Translations under genes and position numbers: made by a program
Assembly (NCBI GenBank): GCA_003166955.1
Contig: PMUI01000138.1
Span: 1 to 64,000 of the forward strand
DNA length: 64,000 nt
Reading direction: 5' to 3'
Origin: Acidobacterium sp.
Lineage (GTDB): Bacteria; Acidobacteriota; Terriglobia; Terriglobales; Acidobacteriaceae
Notes under the pieces: model-generated
What the model was told of the DNA's origin: nothing
The model's input: only the letters and a program-made list of their open reading frames with translations
The model's database searches: none
Shown here: piece after piece, positions 1-8,774 of the stretch
Layout of the letters: every line of letters begins with the position of its first letter
How positions within the stretch are numbered: the first letter of the stretch is position 1

Positions 1-373
1 GCAGATCCGGATGCAGCCCGCCGACGATATGAAACTCCGTCACCGCCTCGCTGTACCCCGACGCCGCCGTCTCCCACGCCTGCTCCAGCGCCATCGTGTA
101 CGAGCCTGCCGCGCCCTTGTGCCGCCCAAACGCGCACAGCCGGCACGCCGCCACACAAACATTCGTCGGATTGATGTGCCGGTTGACGTTGAAGTACGTC
201 ACGTCGCCGTGCATCCGCTCCCGCACCGAATTTGCCAGCCACCCCACCGCCAACACGTCGCCGGAACGATAGAGCGACAGACCCTCGTCGAAGCTCAGCC
301 GCTCGCCCGCCGCCACTTTCTCGGCAATCGGAACCAGGTGCGGATCGTCAGTCTGAAAAGGATGCGGAGTCAT
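1..373 (-). CDS. mqnE: Aminodeoxyfutalosine synthase, N-terminal part (runs off window)
   Basis: About 124 N-terminal residues are present; the rest lies beyond the left edge. MqnE is a radical-SAM enzyme that joins the carboxyvinyl-oxybenzoate intermediate to SAM in the futalosine route to menaquinone. Visible evidence is the CX3CX2C iron-sulfur motif at residues 73-80 (CVAACRLC), directly after HINPTN and followed by FGRHKGA, a combination typical of MqnE/MqnC. The ATG at 371-373 has a purine-rich ribosome site (GGAAGAGAG) just upstream. MqnE is preferred over MqnC because of the surrounding motif wording, but only the first third is visible. The upstream neighbour is divergent. Confidence 0.85.
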   Translation of the reverse strand, partial: MTPHPFQTDDPHLVPIAEKVAAGERLSFDEGLSLYRSGDVLAVGWLANSVRERMHGDVTYFNVNRHINPTNVCVAACRLCAFGRHKGAAGSYTMALEQAWETAASGYSEAVTEFHIVGGLHPDL

Positions 374-496
374 TCTCTCTTCCATAATAATTCACATGGT
401 TCGCAGCCCGCCGTCTCGAATCTCGTCCAATCCCTGAGTGATACCATGCCTCCAGACTCACCCAAGGTTCGCAAAGTGTTTTACTGGACCCACTGA

Positions 497-1033
497 TTGC
501 TGCAACGAATCCCATTGCTGGCCTTTCTTCTCGCGTGTTGTTCGCCGTTGCTGTCCCTCAGCGCGCAGCCACAAAAGCAGGCCGCGTTTCCCCCGGTCAC
601 TTCGTACAGTCTGGATAAGCAAAAGGTAGCGCTCCCCGGTGAGCTCGAAGGCGAGACCAATCTCCTCCTCGTCTCCTTCAAGGAGGAGCAGCAGAGCGAC
701 ATCGACTCCTGGCTCCCCGCTGCCCAGGCGCTCCAGCATACCAATTTCCAGTTTCGCTACTACCAGCTCCCCGTCGCCGAGCGAGAAAACTTCATCTTCC
801 GATGGTGGGAAAGCTCTTCTATGCGCAGCGATCAATCGGACCCGGAAACCTGGCACTGGATCATCCCGCTGTGGGTCGACCGAAAAAAATTCTTCGAAGA
901 CCTCACCATCCCGAACGACAAAGAGGTCGTCGTCCTGCTCATCGATCGCCAGGGTCGCATCCAATGGCGCTCCACAGGCCCCATGACCCCCGACAAGCGC
1001 GCCGCCCTGATGACCGCGGCCGGCGCCCACTAG
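497..1033 (+). CDS. Secreted thioredoxin-fold-like protein (ATP10-like)
   Basis: A 178-residue protein with a hydrophobic N-terminus (about residues 4-23, ending near LSAQ) that looks like a signal peptide. It probably acts in the periplasm. The body shows a thioredoxin-like layout: a strand NLLLVSF near residue 55, a central segment, and a late strand VVVLLIDRQGRIQWRSTG that matches the closing strand of TlpA/ATP10-type folds. No CXXC motif is present, so a redox role is not supported. The first possible start is TTG, because an in-frame stop lies directly before it. Start choice is therefore forced but without a clear ribosome site. It converges on the YjbR gene. The function is unknown. 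Confidence 0.6.
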   Translation: MLQRIPLLAFLLACCSPLLSLSAQPQKQAAFPPVTSYSLDKQKVALPGELEGETNLLLVSFKEEQQSDIDSWLPAAQALQHTNFQFRYYQLPVAERENFIFRWWESSSMRSDQSDPETWHWIIPLWVDRKKFFEDLTIPNDKEVVVLLIDRQGRIQWRSTGPMTPDKRAALMTAAGAH

Positions 1034-1053
1034 CCCGATCTGAGCCCCGAGTT

Positions 1054-1123
1054 CTGTAACCTGCAACCTGTAACCTGCAACCTGCAACCTGTCACCTGCA
1101 ACCTGCAACCTGTCACCTGCTCA
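1054..1123. repeat. Heptamer tandem array, unit CTGYAAC
   Basis: Nine perfectly spaced 7-bp units (CTGTAAC, CTGCAAC, CTGTCAC variants) plus a degenerate tenth fill the gap between two convergent genes. The TGA stop codon of the minus-strand YjbR gene (1113-1115) lies inside the ninth unit. It is one of several such arrays in this window, each with a different unit. Confidence 0.9.
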
Positions 1124-1535
1124 CGACCTTCTTCTTGCCCGCCGCGATCAGCCTCTTCTTCTCCGCCGGCGTCATGGCCAGGACAGTCTTCGTCTTCGCC
1201 GGCAGCTTCTCGTAGATCAATCCCCGAGCCGCGCGCAGCAGTTCCTTAAGCTCCGACGCAGGCAACGTGTTCCATCGCTCCACCGCCACCCAGTGCGCGC
1301 GCGCCAGATATGGGGCAGGGAAGACGCCCTCCATCTCCACCAGCTCTGCAAACCGCTCCGGCCCCGCCGCAAACGACAGCACCGCCCCATGATCCGGCTC
1401 CAGGCTCGCCAGCGCGAACATCTTCCCGCCGATCGCCTTATCGCCGACCCAGTAAACCAGGTTGTCGCCCCATTGCATCGTCTCGCAGACGTCCGGCAGA
1501 GACAGGAGGAAACTCCGCAGGCCCTCAGCATCCAT
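1113..1535 (-). CDS. MmcQ/YjbR family protein
   Basis: A 140-residue protein matching the YjbR/MmcQ family: an N-terminal helix with [13 protein letters not shown], the loop [11 protein letters not shown], a conserved WVAVERW strand and a lysine-rich end. The family adopts a CyaY-like fold and is often called DNA-binding, but its cellular role is not established. Length is normal for the family. The stop codon sits within a 7-bp repeat array, so the last residues (VVSR) may have been altered when the array formed. A second, more divergent member of the same family is at 21096-21443. Confidence 0.85.
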   Translation of the reverse strand: MDAEGLRSFLLSLPDVCETMQWGDNLVYWVGDKAIGGKMFALASLEPDHGAVLSFAAGPERFAELVEMEGVFPAPYLARAHWVAVERWNTLPASELKELLRAARGLIYEKLPAKTKTVLAMTPAEKKRLIAAGKKKVVSR

Positions 1536-1620
1536 CCCCTTAGACTAACCCTCCACCACCGCGCTCCGGTCCCATCCAATCAAATGGGCGAGAGAGACTC
1601 CCTCGCCCTCCCAACCATCC

Positions 1621-1675
1621 GGCTACCGGCTACCGGCTACCGGCTACCGGCTACCGGCTACCGGCTACCGGCTAC
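1621..1675. repeat. Heptamer tandem array, unit GGCTACC
   Basis: Seven identical copies of GGCTACC plus a partial eighth. The minus-strand reading contains TAG in every unit, and the egtD stop codon (1658-1660) is one of these. The egtD C-terminal residues AGSR are therefore encoded by repeat DNA. Confidence 0.95.
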
Positions 1676-2647
1676 TTCGGCCAGGTACACCCCAAACCAC
1701 CGCCGAGCATCCGTCCACTCGCGTCGCACCGCAAACCCCGCCCGCTCCAGCATCCCCGCCACGCTCTCCGGCGTGAATTTGTAACTGTTCTCAGTATGAA
1801 TACTCTCGCCGCGCCGGAAACTCACCGTCAGCTCCAGCGCCGGAATCGAAATCTCCTGCGTGACCAGGCTTTCCAGGTGCATCTCGATCCGCGACTCGCG
1901 ATCGTTCCAGCACGCCCGATGCCGGAACAGCCCCGGCCGGAAATTCGCCCCCAGCTCGCGCCGGATCCGCGTCAGCACGTTGCGGTTGAACTCCGCCGTC
2001 ACCCCCGCCGCATCGTTGTACGCCCGCAGCAGCGTCGACCGGTCCTTGACGTGGTCCACGCCCAGCAGCACCAGATCCCCGGGCGCAAGCTGCCCCCGCA
2101 GCCGCCGCAGCAGAGCGACCGCTTCGGCCGGCTCGAAATTCCCGATGCTCGACCCGATGTACAGCACCATCCTCCGTACGCCCGTCGCCGTCGGAATCTC
2201 CGATCGATCGGTCGTGTAGTCCGCAATGATCGGCAGACACGAAACCTGCGGCTGTTCTTCTCCAATCCGCCGCCGCGCCTCCTCCAGCGCCGACGCCGAA
2301 ATATCGATGGGGTAATAACTCACGCGCCCCTGCCGCCGCACCGCAGCCGCCAGCAGCAACCCCGTCTTCGCCGCTGTGCCCGCGCCCAGCTCAATCAGGG
2401 CCAGCTTCTTCGCGTCCGCCGCTTCGAAAATTTCATCCGCATACTGCGCGAAGATGTCCCGCTCCGTGCGCGTCAGGTAATACTCCGGCAGCTCCGTGAT
2501 CGCCTCAAACAACTCCGACCCGCGCTGGTCGTAGAAAAGCCACGGCGACAGGCGCTTGGGAAGCGCGGTCAGCCCGCGATAGACTTCCGCTCCGATGGGC
2601 GTCGAAGCGGCCTCAGGTAGGCAGGGAACAGACGAGAAAGCGTGCAT
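1658..2647 (-). CDS. egtD: L-histidine N-alpha-methyltransferase EgtD
   Basis: A 329-residue SAM-dependent methyltransferase that trimethylates histidine to hercynine, the first step of ergothioneine synthesis. Visible family features are the N-terminal block with RLSPWLFYDQRGSELFE and LPEYYLTRTE, the SAM loop ELGAGTAAKT at residues 86-95, the strand MVLYIGSSIGNF, and the C-terminal SFRRGESIHTENSYK substrate-lid motif. The open frame extends far upstream through egtB, but the ATG at 2645-2647 gives the usual length (about 320) and begins 20 bp after the egtB stop. It is the second gene of an egtB-egtD operon. Confidence 0.93.
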   Translation of the reverse strand: MHAFSSVPCLPEAASTPIGAEVYRGLTALPKRLSPWLFYDQRGSELFEAITELPEYYLTRTERDIFAQYADEIFEAADAKKLALIELGAGTAAKTGLLLAAAVRRQGRVSYYPIDISASALEEARRRIGEEQPQVSCLPIIADYTTDRSEIPTATGVRRMVLYIGSSIGNFEPAEAVALLRRLRGQLAPGDLVLLGVDHVKDRSTLLRAYNDAAGVTAEFNRNVLTRIRRELGANFRPGLFRHRACWNDRESRIEMHLESLVTQEISIPALELTVSFRRGESIHTENSYKFTPESVAGMLERAGFAVRREWTDARRWFGVYLAEVAGSR

Positions 2648-2667
2648 CGAAAAATTCGTCTCCGCGA

Positions 2668-3966
2668 TCAGTAGTTGGCCAAACGAACGCCGGAGAACTG
2701 CCAGCGGGTCGCGGGCGCGAAAAAATTGCGATAGCCCGCGCGGATGTGGGAAGCAGGAGTCGCCACCGAACCGCCGCGCAGCACCATCTGGTTGCACATG
2801 AACTTGCCGTTGTACTCGCCGAGGGCGCCGGGGAGCGCTTGATAGCCCGGATAAGGAAGATAAGCGCTGACGGTCCACTCCCAGACGTCGCCATAGAGTT
2901 GCAGAACGCCTTGCTGAACGTCTTGCTCCGCGGCGGCCTGCTCCCTCTCCGATGCATCCAGCAGCGCCTGCGGATGAAACTTTCCGCCTTCCAGCAGATT
3001 CCCCGCCACCGGATTTGTAACCGCCGCGGTTTCCCATTCCGCTTCCGTCGCCAGGCTCTTGCCCGCCCAGTGCGCAAACGCATCCGCCTCGAAATAGCTC
3101 ACGTGGCACACTGGCGTCGCCATCAAATCCTCAAGCTGTACCAGCCCGCGCAGAGTAAAAACCTCCCAGCCTTTGTCGCCGCGACGCCAATACAGCGGCG
3201 CCTGCCAGCCCTCTGCCCGCACCGTGTTCCAACCCTCCGACAGCCAAAGCTCCGGCCGCGAATACCCGCGGTCCTCCATGAACGCGAGATACTCCGCACA
3301 GCTCACCGGCCGCGACGCGAGCCGGAACGGCTCCAGATAAACCTTGTGCCGGGGCGTCTCATTGTCGAAACAAAAGTCACTGCCACTGTGACCAATTTCC
3401 CTTACGCCCCCGGCAAACTCCACCCACCGCACCGGCGCAGCCTCCTTCGCAGCGCTCCGAATCGCCTCCGCCCCCTGCACGTAAGCCGGGTGCAGCGGAT
3501 TGCTCCAGAACGCATGCTTAACGTCCGTGATCAGCAGTTCCTGATGCTGCTGTTCGTGATTCAGTCCCAGCGTGATACGCGTCCGCGCATCCTCCGGTAC
3601 ATCGCCCGCCGCAAAATCCTCCATCGCCGAGTCCACATATTCCCGGTACGCCAGAATCTCTTTCGCCGTCGGCCGCGAGAACGAAGCACGCAGCTTTTTC
3701 TCCGGCTGCTCTGACACCGCGTTGTAGTAGCTGTTGAACAGCCACACGAAATCCGGATGAAACGCCTTGTATCCCGGCACAAATTCCCGCAGCACAAACG
3801 TCTCAAAAAACCAGGTCGTGTGCGCCAGGTGCCACTTCGCCGGACTCGCGTCCGCGCACGACTGCACCATCATGTCTTCCGGAGTCAGCGGCGCGCAGAG
3901 CGCAAGGCTCTGGCTCCGCACGCGACAAAAATCCTCGGCCAGTGCCGTTGCTGCCAGTACGCTCAT
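2668..3966 (-). CDS. egtB: Ergothioneine biosynthesis sulfoxide synthase EgtB
   Basis: A 432-residue non-haem iron enzyme that couples hercynine to a sulfur donor with O2. The N-terminal DinB-like domain carries the histidine sets WHLAHTTWFFE (H46, H49) and NHEQQHQE (H137, H141), which supply iron ligands in this family. The C-terminal formylglycine-enzyme-like domain shows GVREIGHSG, PVCHVSYFEADAFAHWAGK, YGDVWEWT and LRGGSVAT. The ATG at 3964-3966 has the ribosome site AAGGAAGG; an upstream in-frame ATG adds nine unlikely residues. No egtA, egtC or egtE is nearby. EgtB of the acidobacterium Chloracidobacterium thermophilum is known to use cysteine directly, so a two-gene route is plausible here (inference). 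Confidence 0.92.
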   Translation of the reverse strand: MSVLAATALAEDFCRVRSQSLALCAPLTPEDMMVQSCADASPAKWHLAHTTWFFETFVLREFVPGYKAFHPDFVWLFNSYYNAVSEQPEKKLRASFSRPTAKEILAYREYVDSAMEDFAAGDVPEDARTRITLGLNHEQQHQELLITDVKHAFWSNPLHPAYVQGAEAIRSAAKEAAPVRWVEFAGGVREIGHSGSDFCFDNETPRHKVYLEPFRLASRPVSCAEYLAFMEDRGYSRPELWLSEGWNTVRAEGWQAPLYWRRGDKGWEVFTLRGLVQLEDLMATPVCHVSYFEADAFAHWAGKSLATEAEWETAAVTNPVAGNLLEGGKFHPQALLDASEREQAAAEQDVQQGVLQLYGDVWEWTVSAYLPYPGYQALPGALGEYNGKFMCNQMVLRGGSVATPASHIRAGYRNFFAPATRWQFSGVRLANY

Positions 3967-4305
3967 CGGTCCTTCCTTTGCGGAACTGCCCAACAGAAGA
4001 GAACGGCGCCGGGGCCGGGGGATGCCCGTCAGAGTACCATTCCCGGCGCTCAGTCAGACAGAGGGATGCGGAAAGTTTCACCCACGGTTCACTTTTTGGC
4101 GCCTTTTGACGGCTTCCGCAGAGGCTTCCCGAGGATCTTCTCCACATCCCGCACCTTGCCCTCCAGCCGCCGCGTCGCCCCGCGGCTTCCCACTTCCCGC
4201 TTCCAGCTTCCAGCTGTCGTGTTCACCGCGTCTTTCCAGCCCGGAACGCGTCTATATCGGTCATAATCAGAGCGGCTGCACGTCGCCTCTCTGAAGGTTC
4301 GAGTT
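3967..4305. other. Divergent intergenic region with degenerate heptamer array
   Basis: This region lies between the 5' ends of egtB and the DUF5666 gene. It holds four 7-bp units of the GCTTCCA/GCTTCCC type at 4185-4212. No convincing gene was found; a minus-strand frame at 4089-4379 crosses the next gene's start and looks accidental. Confidence 0.6.
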
Positions 4306-5097
4306 ATGAGAATTTTCCGCCCCCGTCTTGCAGGCTTTGTGCTCTGCGCCTCCCTTGCCGCAATGTCCGCGGCGCCCACTCTCTTAGCCCAGGATCAGAG
4401 CCAGCCTCCCCAGCGCGGCCCCCGCGGCGGCGGAATGGGCGGCGGCGGAATGTTTGGCGCTGGCGGAGGCACCATGGGCAAGGTCACCGGTGTCTCCGGC
4501 ACCGAGATCACCATCAAGGACGACCAGGGCCAGGTCTACAAAATCCAAACCGGCCCCAATTCGCGCATCCGCAAGAACCGCGAGGAAGCAATGATCTCCG
4601 ACATCCATGTCGGTGACACCATCATGGCCGCCGGCAATCTTGATGACCAGGCGAAGACTATCGGCGCCATGTTCGTTGTCGTGCTCGATCCGCAGCAGGC
4701 CGCCGAAGCCGAGAAGCGTCGCGCCGAATTCGGTAAAACCTGGACCGCCGGCAAAATCACCGCCATCAAAGACCTCACCGTCACTATCGAGCGTCCCGAC
4801 AAAGTCACGCAGACCATCGCCGTCGACGAGAACACCACGTTCCACAAAGGCGCGCGCGGCCAGGCGACCGATATCACCTTCCCCGACATCAAGGTTGGCG
4901 ACATGCTCCGCGCCGATGGCGCGCTGAAGGCCGGCTCCTTCCTCGCCACCAACCTCGTCGTCATGGAACCGCGCCAGCCCGGCCAGGGCCGCGGCGGTCC
5001 TGGCGGTCCGGGCTCGCGCACGCAGCAGCAGGGCCAGCCTGAGGGCGCGCCCACCGGATCCACGCCCACCCAGCCTCCGAATTACGATCAGAACTGA
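4306..5097 (+). CDS. Secreted DUF5666-domain protein
   Basis: A 263-residue protein with a clear signal peptide (about residues 1-28, ending SAAPTLLAQ). A Gly-rich linker follows, then two small beta domains, roughly residues 56-115 (GKVTGVSGTEITIKDDQGQ) and 144-210 (AGKITAIKDLTVTIERPDK). Each resembles the DUF5666 fold, an OB-like module found in exported proteins. The C-terminus is a Gly/Pro/Gln-rich tail. It lies 6 bp before the TonB-dependent receptor gene, so the two are probably co-transcribed. The molecular function is unknown. Its GGGMGGGGM stretch resembles the glycine-rich tract inside the receptor. Confidence 0.8.
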   Translation: MRIFRPRLAGFVLCASLAAMSAAPTLLAQDQSQPPQRGPRGGGMGGGGMFGAGGGTMGKVTGVSGTEITIKDDQGQVYKIQTGPNSRIRKNREEAMISDIHVGDTIMAAGNLDDQAKTIGAMFVVVLDPQQAAEAEKRRAEFGKTWTAGKITAIKDLTVTIERPDKVTQTIAVDENTTFHKGARGQATDITFPDIKVGDMLRADGALKAGSFLATNLVVMEPRQPGQGRGGPGGPGSRTQQQGQPEGAPTGSTPTQPPNYDQN

Positions 5098-5103
5098 ACC
5101 TCG

Positions 5104-8100
5104 ATGACGCCGACCATGCGCCTCCGCGCCCTATCTGTCTCCGTGATCTTTGCCGGAGCGCTCGCCCTCGCGCAAACCCCAACGCCCGCGCCGCCGCCGC
5201 CCGCTCCACAAGCGGCGCCGCAAACTCCGCCCCCAACCGCGCCTTCATCTGATTCCCAACAGCAGCCGCAATCGCCGTCGACTACGCCAGACCAAACCAC
5301 ACCCGCCGCCCCTCCCCAAACCGGCGGCACCATCCACGGCACTATCAAATCCGGCAACGTGCCGCTGCCAGGCGTCAGCGTCACCGCCAGCAATTCCCTC
5401 ACCGGGAAAAAATACTCCACCACCACCGACATCACCGGCGCCTACACGCTCGTGATCCCGCAGAACGGCCGCTACGTGCTCAAGACCGAGCTCGCCGCCT
5501 TTGCCCCCGTCACCAAAGACGCGCTCCTCAACGCCACCACCCACGATCAGGCCGTCGACTTCGCCATCCTGCTCGCCTCGCGCGCCGAGCAGCAGGACCA
5601 GCAAACCAATCTCGCCAACGCCGCGCGCCAGCTCCTCGGCAACGGCGGCTCGCAGAACCTCAACCTCCTCGGCGCTGCCTCCGACCTCATCCAGGCAGGA
5701 GCCGGCGGCGGAGATGCAGGCGCCGCTCTGCCCTCGCTCGCCTCTAATTCCGACTTCTCTTCATCCGACTCCGTCGCCGTCACCGGCCAAAACGGCACCA
5801 CCAATCCCCTCGCCGGCATCGACTTTGGCCAGATGCGCGATAACGCCGAGTTGAATCAGTCCCTCAACGGCGGTGGCCCCGGAGGTCAGGGCCCCGGCGG
5901 ACAAGGCGGCCCCGGCGGTGAAGGCGGCTCCGGTGGTGGGGGAGGCTTCGGCGGCGGCGGCTTTGGTGGTGGCGGCGGAGGTCGCGGTGGCGGAGGTGGC
6001 GGCATGCGCGGCAACTTCCGCAACTTCAAACCCAACCAGCCTCACGGCGCCATCTTCTGGAACGGCGGCAACGGCGCGCTCAACGCCGACGACTTCGCCC
6101 TGCGCGGTCAGCCCATTGAGCAACCCGCCTACTCCAGCAATCGCTTCGGCCTCACCTTCCTCTCGGCGCCCTACATTCCCAAAATCCTCACCAACGACAA
6201 GAACGATTTCCTCTTCTTCACCCTCTCCGGCACGCACTCCTCGTCGCCCTTCGACCAGTACGGCACCGTCCCCTCCCTCGCCGAGCGCGGCGGCAATTTC
6301 AGCGCCCTCACCACGCCCACCGGAACCCCAATCACGATCTACGATCCGGCAACCTCAGGATGCACCGCGGGTGGCAACACACCGGGCACGCCCTTCATCG
6401 GGAATGTCATTCCCTCCCAGTGCATCGTGTCGCAGGCGAACGCGCTCCTCAACTACGTTCCGCTGCCCAATCTCTCCGGTCAGAATGAGGACTACCAGCG
6501 CCTCACCTCCGCGCAAACCAACAGCACCCAGATCGGCGTCCGCCTCATGCACAACTTCGGCAAGAACGGGCAAGGCACGAACGGCCTCGTGCGCATGGCG
6601 CGCCAGGTCCTCGGTCAGGGCAATCCCGGCATCACGCAGAGCATGAATGTCAATTTCAACTACAGCCATTCCGCCTCTGACAGCCTCAACCTCTTCCCCG
6701 AACTCGGCGGCAAAAACCAAAGCCACCAGTATTCCGTGCAACTCGGCTACTCCATTGGCAAGGGTCGCCTCACCGACAGCGTCAACGCCAACTGGAACCG
6801 CACCAATTCCCAGGCAAGCAACTACTTCAGCAATCTCACGAATATCGGATCGCAAATCGGCCTCGCCGGTCTTCCCGACTCTCCGCAGCTCTGGGGCCTG
6901 CCCAACGTCACTCTGAATCAGTTCACCGGCCTCAACGAGCAGCAGCCCGATTTCACGCTTTCTGAAACAGTCGCCCTCACCGACTCCGTCGCCTGGACGC
7001 ACGGCAAGCACAACATGCGCTTCGGCGGTGATTTCCGTCGTGTCTACGACGACATGATCGGCAACACCAACTCCACCGGTACCTACGTCTTCACCGGCTT
7101 CTTCACCGAAGCCCCGGGCAGCAGCGGCACCGGCTCCAACGGCTTCGCTGCGACAGGCTCCTCGCTCGCCGACCTGCTCCTCGGCCTGCCTCAGGAAACA
7201 ACGCTCCAGGCCGCTTACCAGGAAGCCCATCTCCGCCAGAACGAGATGGACGGCTACGCCCAGGACGACTGGCGCGTCATGAAGAACACCACCTTCCTCT
7301 TCGGCCTCCGCTACGACTACTACTCGCCCTACTCTGAGAAGAACGACCGCCTCGCGACCCTCGATCCCGGCAACAACTTCACCCAGGTCGCCATCATCAC
7401 GCCCAACTCCGTCGGTCCCTTCAGCGGAAAATATCCCCGCGATCTCATCTTTCCCGAGAAAAACAATTTTTCCCCGCGCATCGGCGTCGCCACACACCCC
7501 TTCAAGGACACAGTCATTCGCGGCGGCTATGGCATCAACTACACCGTCGGCCAGTACGTGAAGTTCGTGCAGAACTTCGCCTTTGAGCCGCCCTTCGCCA
7601 ACGTGCAAACCAACATCGTTAACAGCGGTCCGCCCATCTCGCTCGCCAACGGATTCCCCATCCCCGAGAGCCAACAAATCGGCAACTACTCTGTCAACAA
7701 AAACTACCGTCTGCCTTACGTCCAGGTTTGGAACCTTAACGTCCAGCGCACGCTGCCCTGGAACATCCTCCTGAACATCGGCTACAACGGCTCTAAAGGC
7801 TCCCGCCTCGACATCATCGATGCTCCAGGCCGCTTCGTCGACTCCGCGACTGGCACCACGACGCTCCCCACCGCCGCCAACAACCCCGCACAAACCGTCG
7901 CCTACGACTACGAAGATTCGGTTGCCTTCTCGCGCTTCAACGCGCTCACCTTCAGTGCGCGCAAGCGCATGAGCGGCGGCATCTCGCTCCAGGCCACCTA
8001 CACGTACTCGCATTCCATCGACGACGCAACGTCGGTCGGCGGCAATGGCGGCACCAGCGCCGGCATCGTTCAAAACTGGCAGAACATCCTCGCCGAAGAA

Positions 8101-8658
8101 TCGAACTCCAGCTTCGATGTCCGCCACAAGGTCAACGGCAATTTCGTCTACGAACTGCCCTTCGGCCCCGATACTCATCTGCTCACCACCGGCTGGTTCG
8201 GCCACGCCCTCGCCAACATGAATTTCTCCGGCACCTGGGGATTCGCCACCGGCAATCCCCTCACGCCGCACTACGAAGCCACTGTGCAGGACGTCGCCCG
8301 CGGCACCACCAACTCCCTCCGCCCCGATCGCGTCCCCGGCGTCTCTCTCTCTGCCGGCGGCGGCTCCCTGCTGAATTGGTTCAACAAATCCGCTTTCCAA
8401 TCCCCCGTCGACGTCTACGGCACCGCCTCGCGCTTCAGCATCCCCGGCCCATCCACATGGACCTTCAATGGGTCGATCTCGAAGTCCCTCCGTTTCGGTG
8501 ACACCAAAACCATGGAGCTCCGCGCCACCGCCGACAATGTCTTCAACACCGTCCAGTACTCCGGCATCGACTCCACCCTCGGCTCCGCCACCTACGGCCA
8601 GGTCATCTCCACAGCCGCCATGCGTCAGTTCACGTTCACGGGCCGCTACAGGTTCTAG
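5104..8658 (+). CDS. TonB-dependent receptor with carboxypeptidase-regulatory domain (Oar-like)
   Basis: A 1184-residue outer-membrane protein. A signal peptide (about residues 1-25) is followed by a Pro/Gln/Thr-rich linker, then a carboxypeptidase-regulatory-like beta domain (about residues 75-150, GTIHGTIKSGNVPLPGVSVTA). A striking Gly-rich tract (about 255-300) precedes a long beta-barrel ending in RQFTFTGRYRF, an aromatic C-terminus typical of outer-membrane barrels. Barrel signs include FFLFGLRYDYYSPYSE-like and SFDVRHKVNGNFVYELPFG blocks. It resembles acidobacterial Oar-type receptors thought to import large substrates; the ligand is unknown. Start ATG at 5104 or at 5116, with no clear difference in ribosome site. 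Confidence 0.85.
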   Translation: MTPTMRLRALSVSVIFAGALALAQTPTPAPPPPAPQAAPQTPPPTAPSSDSQQQPQSPSTTPDQTTPAAPPQTGGTIHGTIKSGNVPLPGVSVTASNSLTGKKYSTTTDITGAYTLVIPQNGRYVLKTELAAFAPVTKDALLNATTHDQAVDFAILLASRAEQQDQQTNLANAARQLLGNGGSQNLNLLGAASDLIQAGAGGGDAGAALPSLASNSDFSSSDSVAVTGQNGTTNPLAGIDFGQMRDNAELNQSLNGGGPGGQGPGGQGGPGGEGGSGGGGGFGGGGFGGGGGGRGGGGGGMRGNFRNFKPNQPHGAIFWNGGNGALNADDFALRGQPIEQPAYSSNRFGLTFLSAPYIPKILTNDKNDFLFFTLSGTHSSSPFDQYGTVPSLAERGGNFSALTTPTGTPITIYDPATSGCTAGGNTPGTPFIGNVIPSQCIVSQANALLNYVPLPNLSGQNEDYQRLTSAQTNSTQIGVRLMHNFGKNGQGTNGLVRMARQVLGQGNPGITQSMNVNFNYSHSASDSLNLFPELGGKNQSHQYSVQLGYSIGKGRLTDSVNANWNRTNSQASNYFSNLTNIGSQIGLAGLPDSPQLWGLPNVTLNQFTGLNEQQPDFTLSETVALTDSVAWTHGKHNMRFGGDFRRVYDDMIGNTNSTGTYVFTGFFTEAPGSSGTGSNGFAATGSSLADLLLGLPQETTLQAAYQEAHLRQNEMDGYAQDDWRVMKNTTFLFGLRYDYYSPYSEKNDRLATLDPGNNFTQVAIITPNSVGPFSGKYPRDLIFPEKNNFSPRIGVATHPFKDTVIRGGYGINYTVGQYVKFVQNFAFEPPFANVQTNIVNSGPPISLANGFPIPESQQIGNYSVNKNYRLPYVQVWNLNVQRTLPWNILLNIGYNGSKGSRLDIIDAPGRFVDSATGTTTLPTAANNPAQTVAYDYEDSVAFSRFNALTFSARKRMSGGISLQATYTYSHSIDDATSVGGNGGTSAGIVQNWQNILAEESNSSFDVRHKVNGNFVYELPFGPDTHLLTTGWFGHALANMNFSGTWGFATGNPLTPHYEATVQDVARGTTNSLRPDRVPGVSLSAGGGSLLNWFNKSAFQSPVDVYGTASRFSIPGPSTWTFNGSISKSLRFGDTKTMELRATADNVFNTVQYSGIDSTLGSATYGQVISTAAMRQFTFTGRYRF

Positions 8659-8704
8659 CTATGACAAACATTGGCGAAATGCTGCGGCATCGGGAGTGTT
8701 TTGA

Positions 8705-8761
8705 AAGGGCACGGCTTCAGCCGTGCCATCCAGGCCGTCAGCAGAATCCGGCTTTAGCCGC
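8705..8761. repeat. Palindromic REP-like repeat pair
   Basis: Two perfect inverted repeats stand side by side: GGCACGGCT-TC-AGCCGTGCC (8708-8727) and CGGCT-TT-AGCCG (8749-8760). The first is the reverse complement of the core found at 24776-24795 and 25983-26002. It belongs to the same dispersed family, here in the opposite orientation. Confidence 0.8.
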
Positions 8762-8774
8762 TGAGGGACGACTC

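Noticed and set aside
1054-1675. CRISPR-like array
   Set aside because: The repeats are 7 bp with no spacers and no cas genes are present; these are simple tandem repeats.
1796-2620. Open frame of 274 residues on the + strand
   Set aside because: It is antisense to egtD, Arg/Pro/Gln-rich, matches no family, and arises from the high GC content.
4089-4379. 96-residue minus-strand frame before the DUF5666 gene
   Set aside because: It crosses the start of the DUF5666 gene, includes a 7-bp repeat array and has no ribosome site or family match.
6355-8400. 681-residue minus-strand frame
   Set aside because: It is antisense to the TonB receptor, with Val/Gly/Glu-rich shadow composition; the receptor on the + strand has clear domains.
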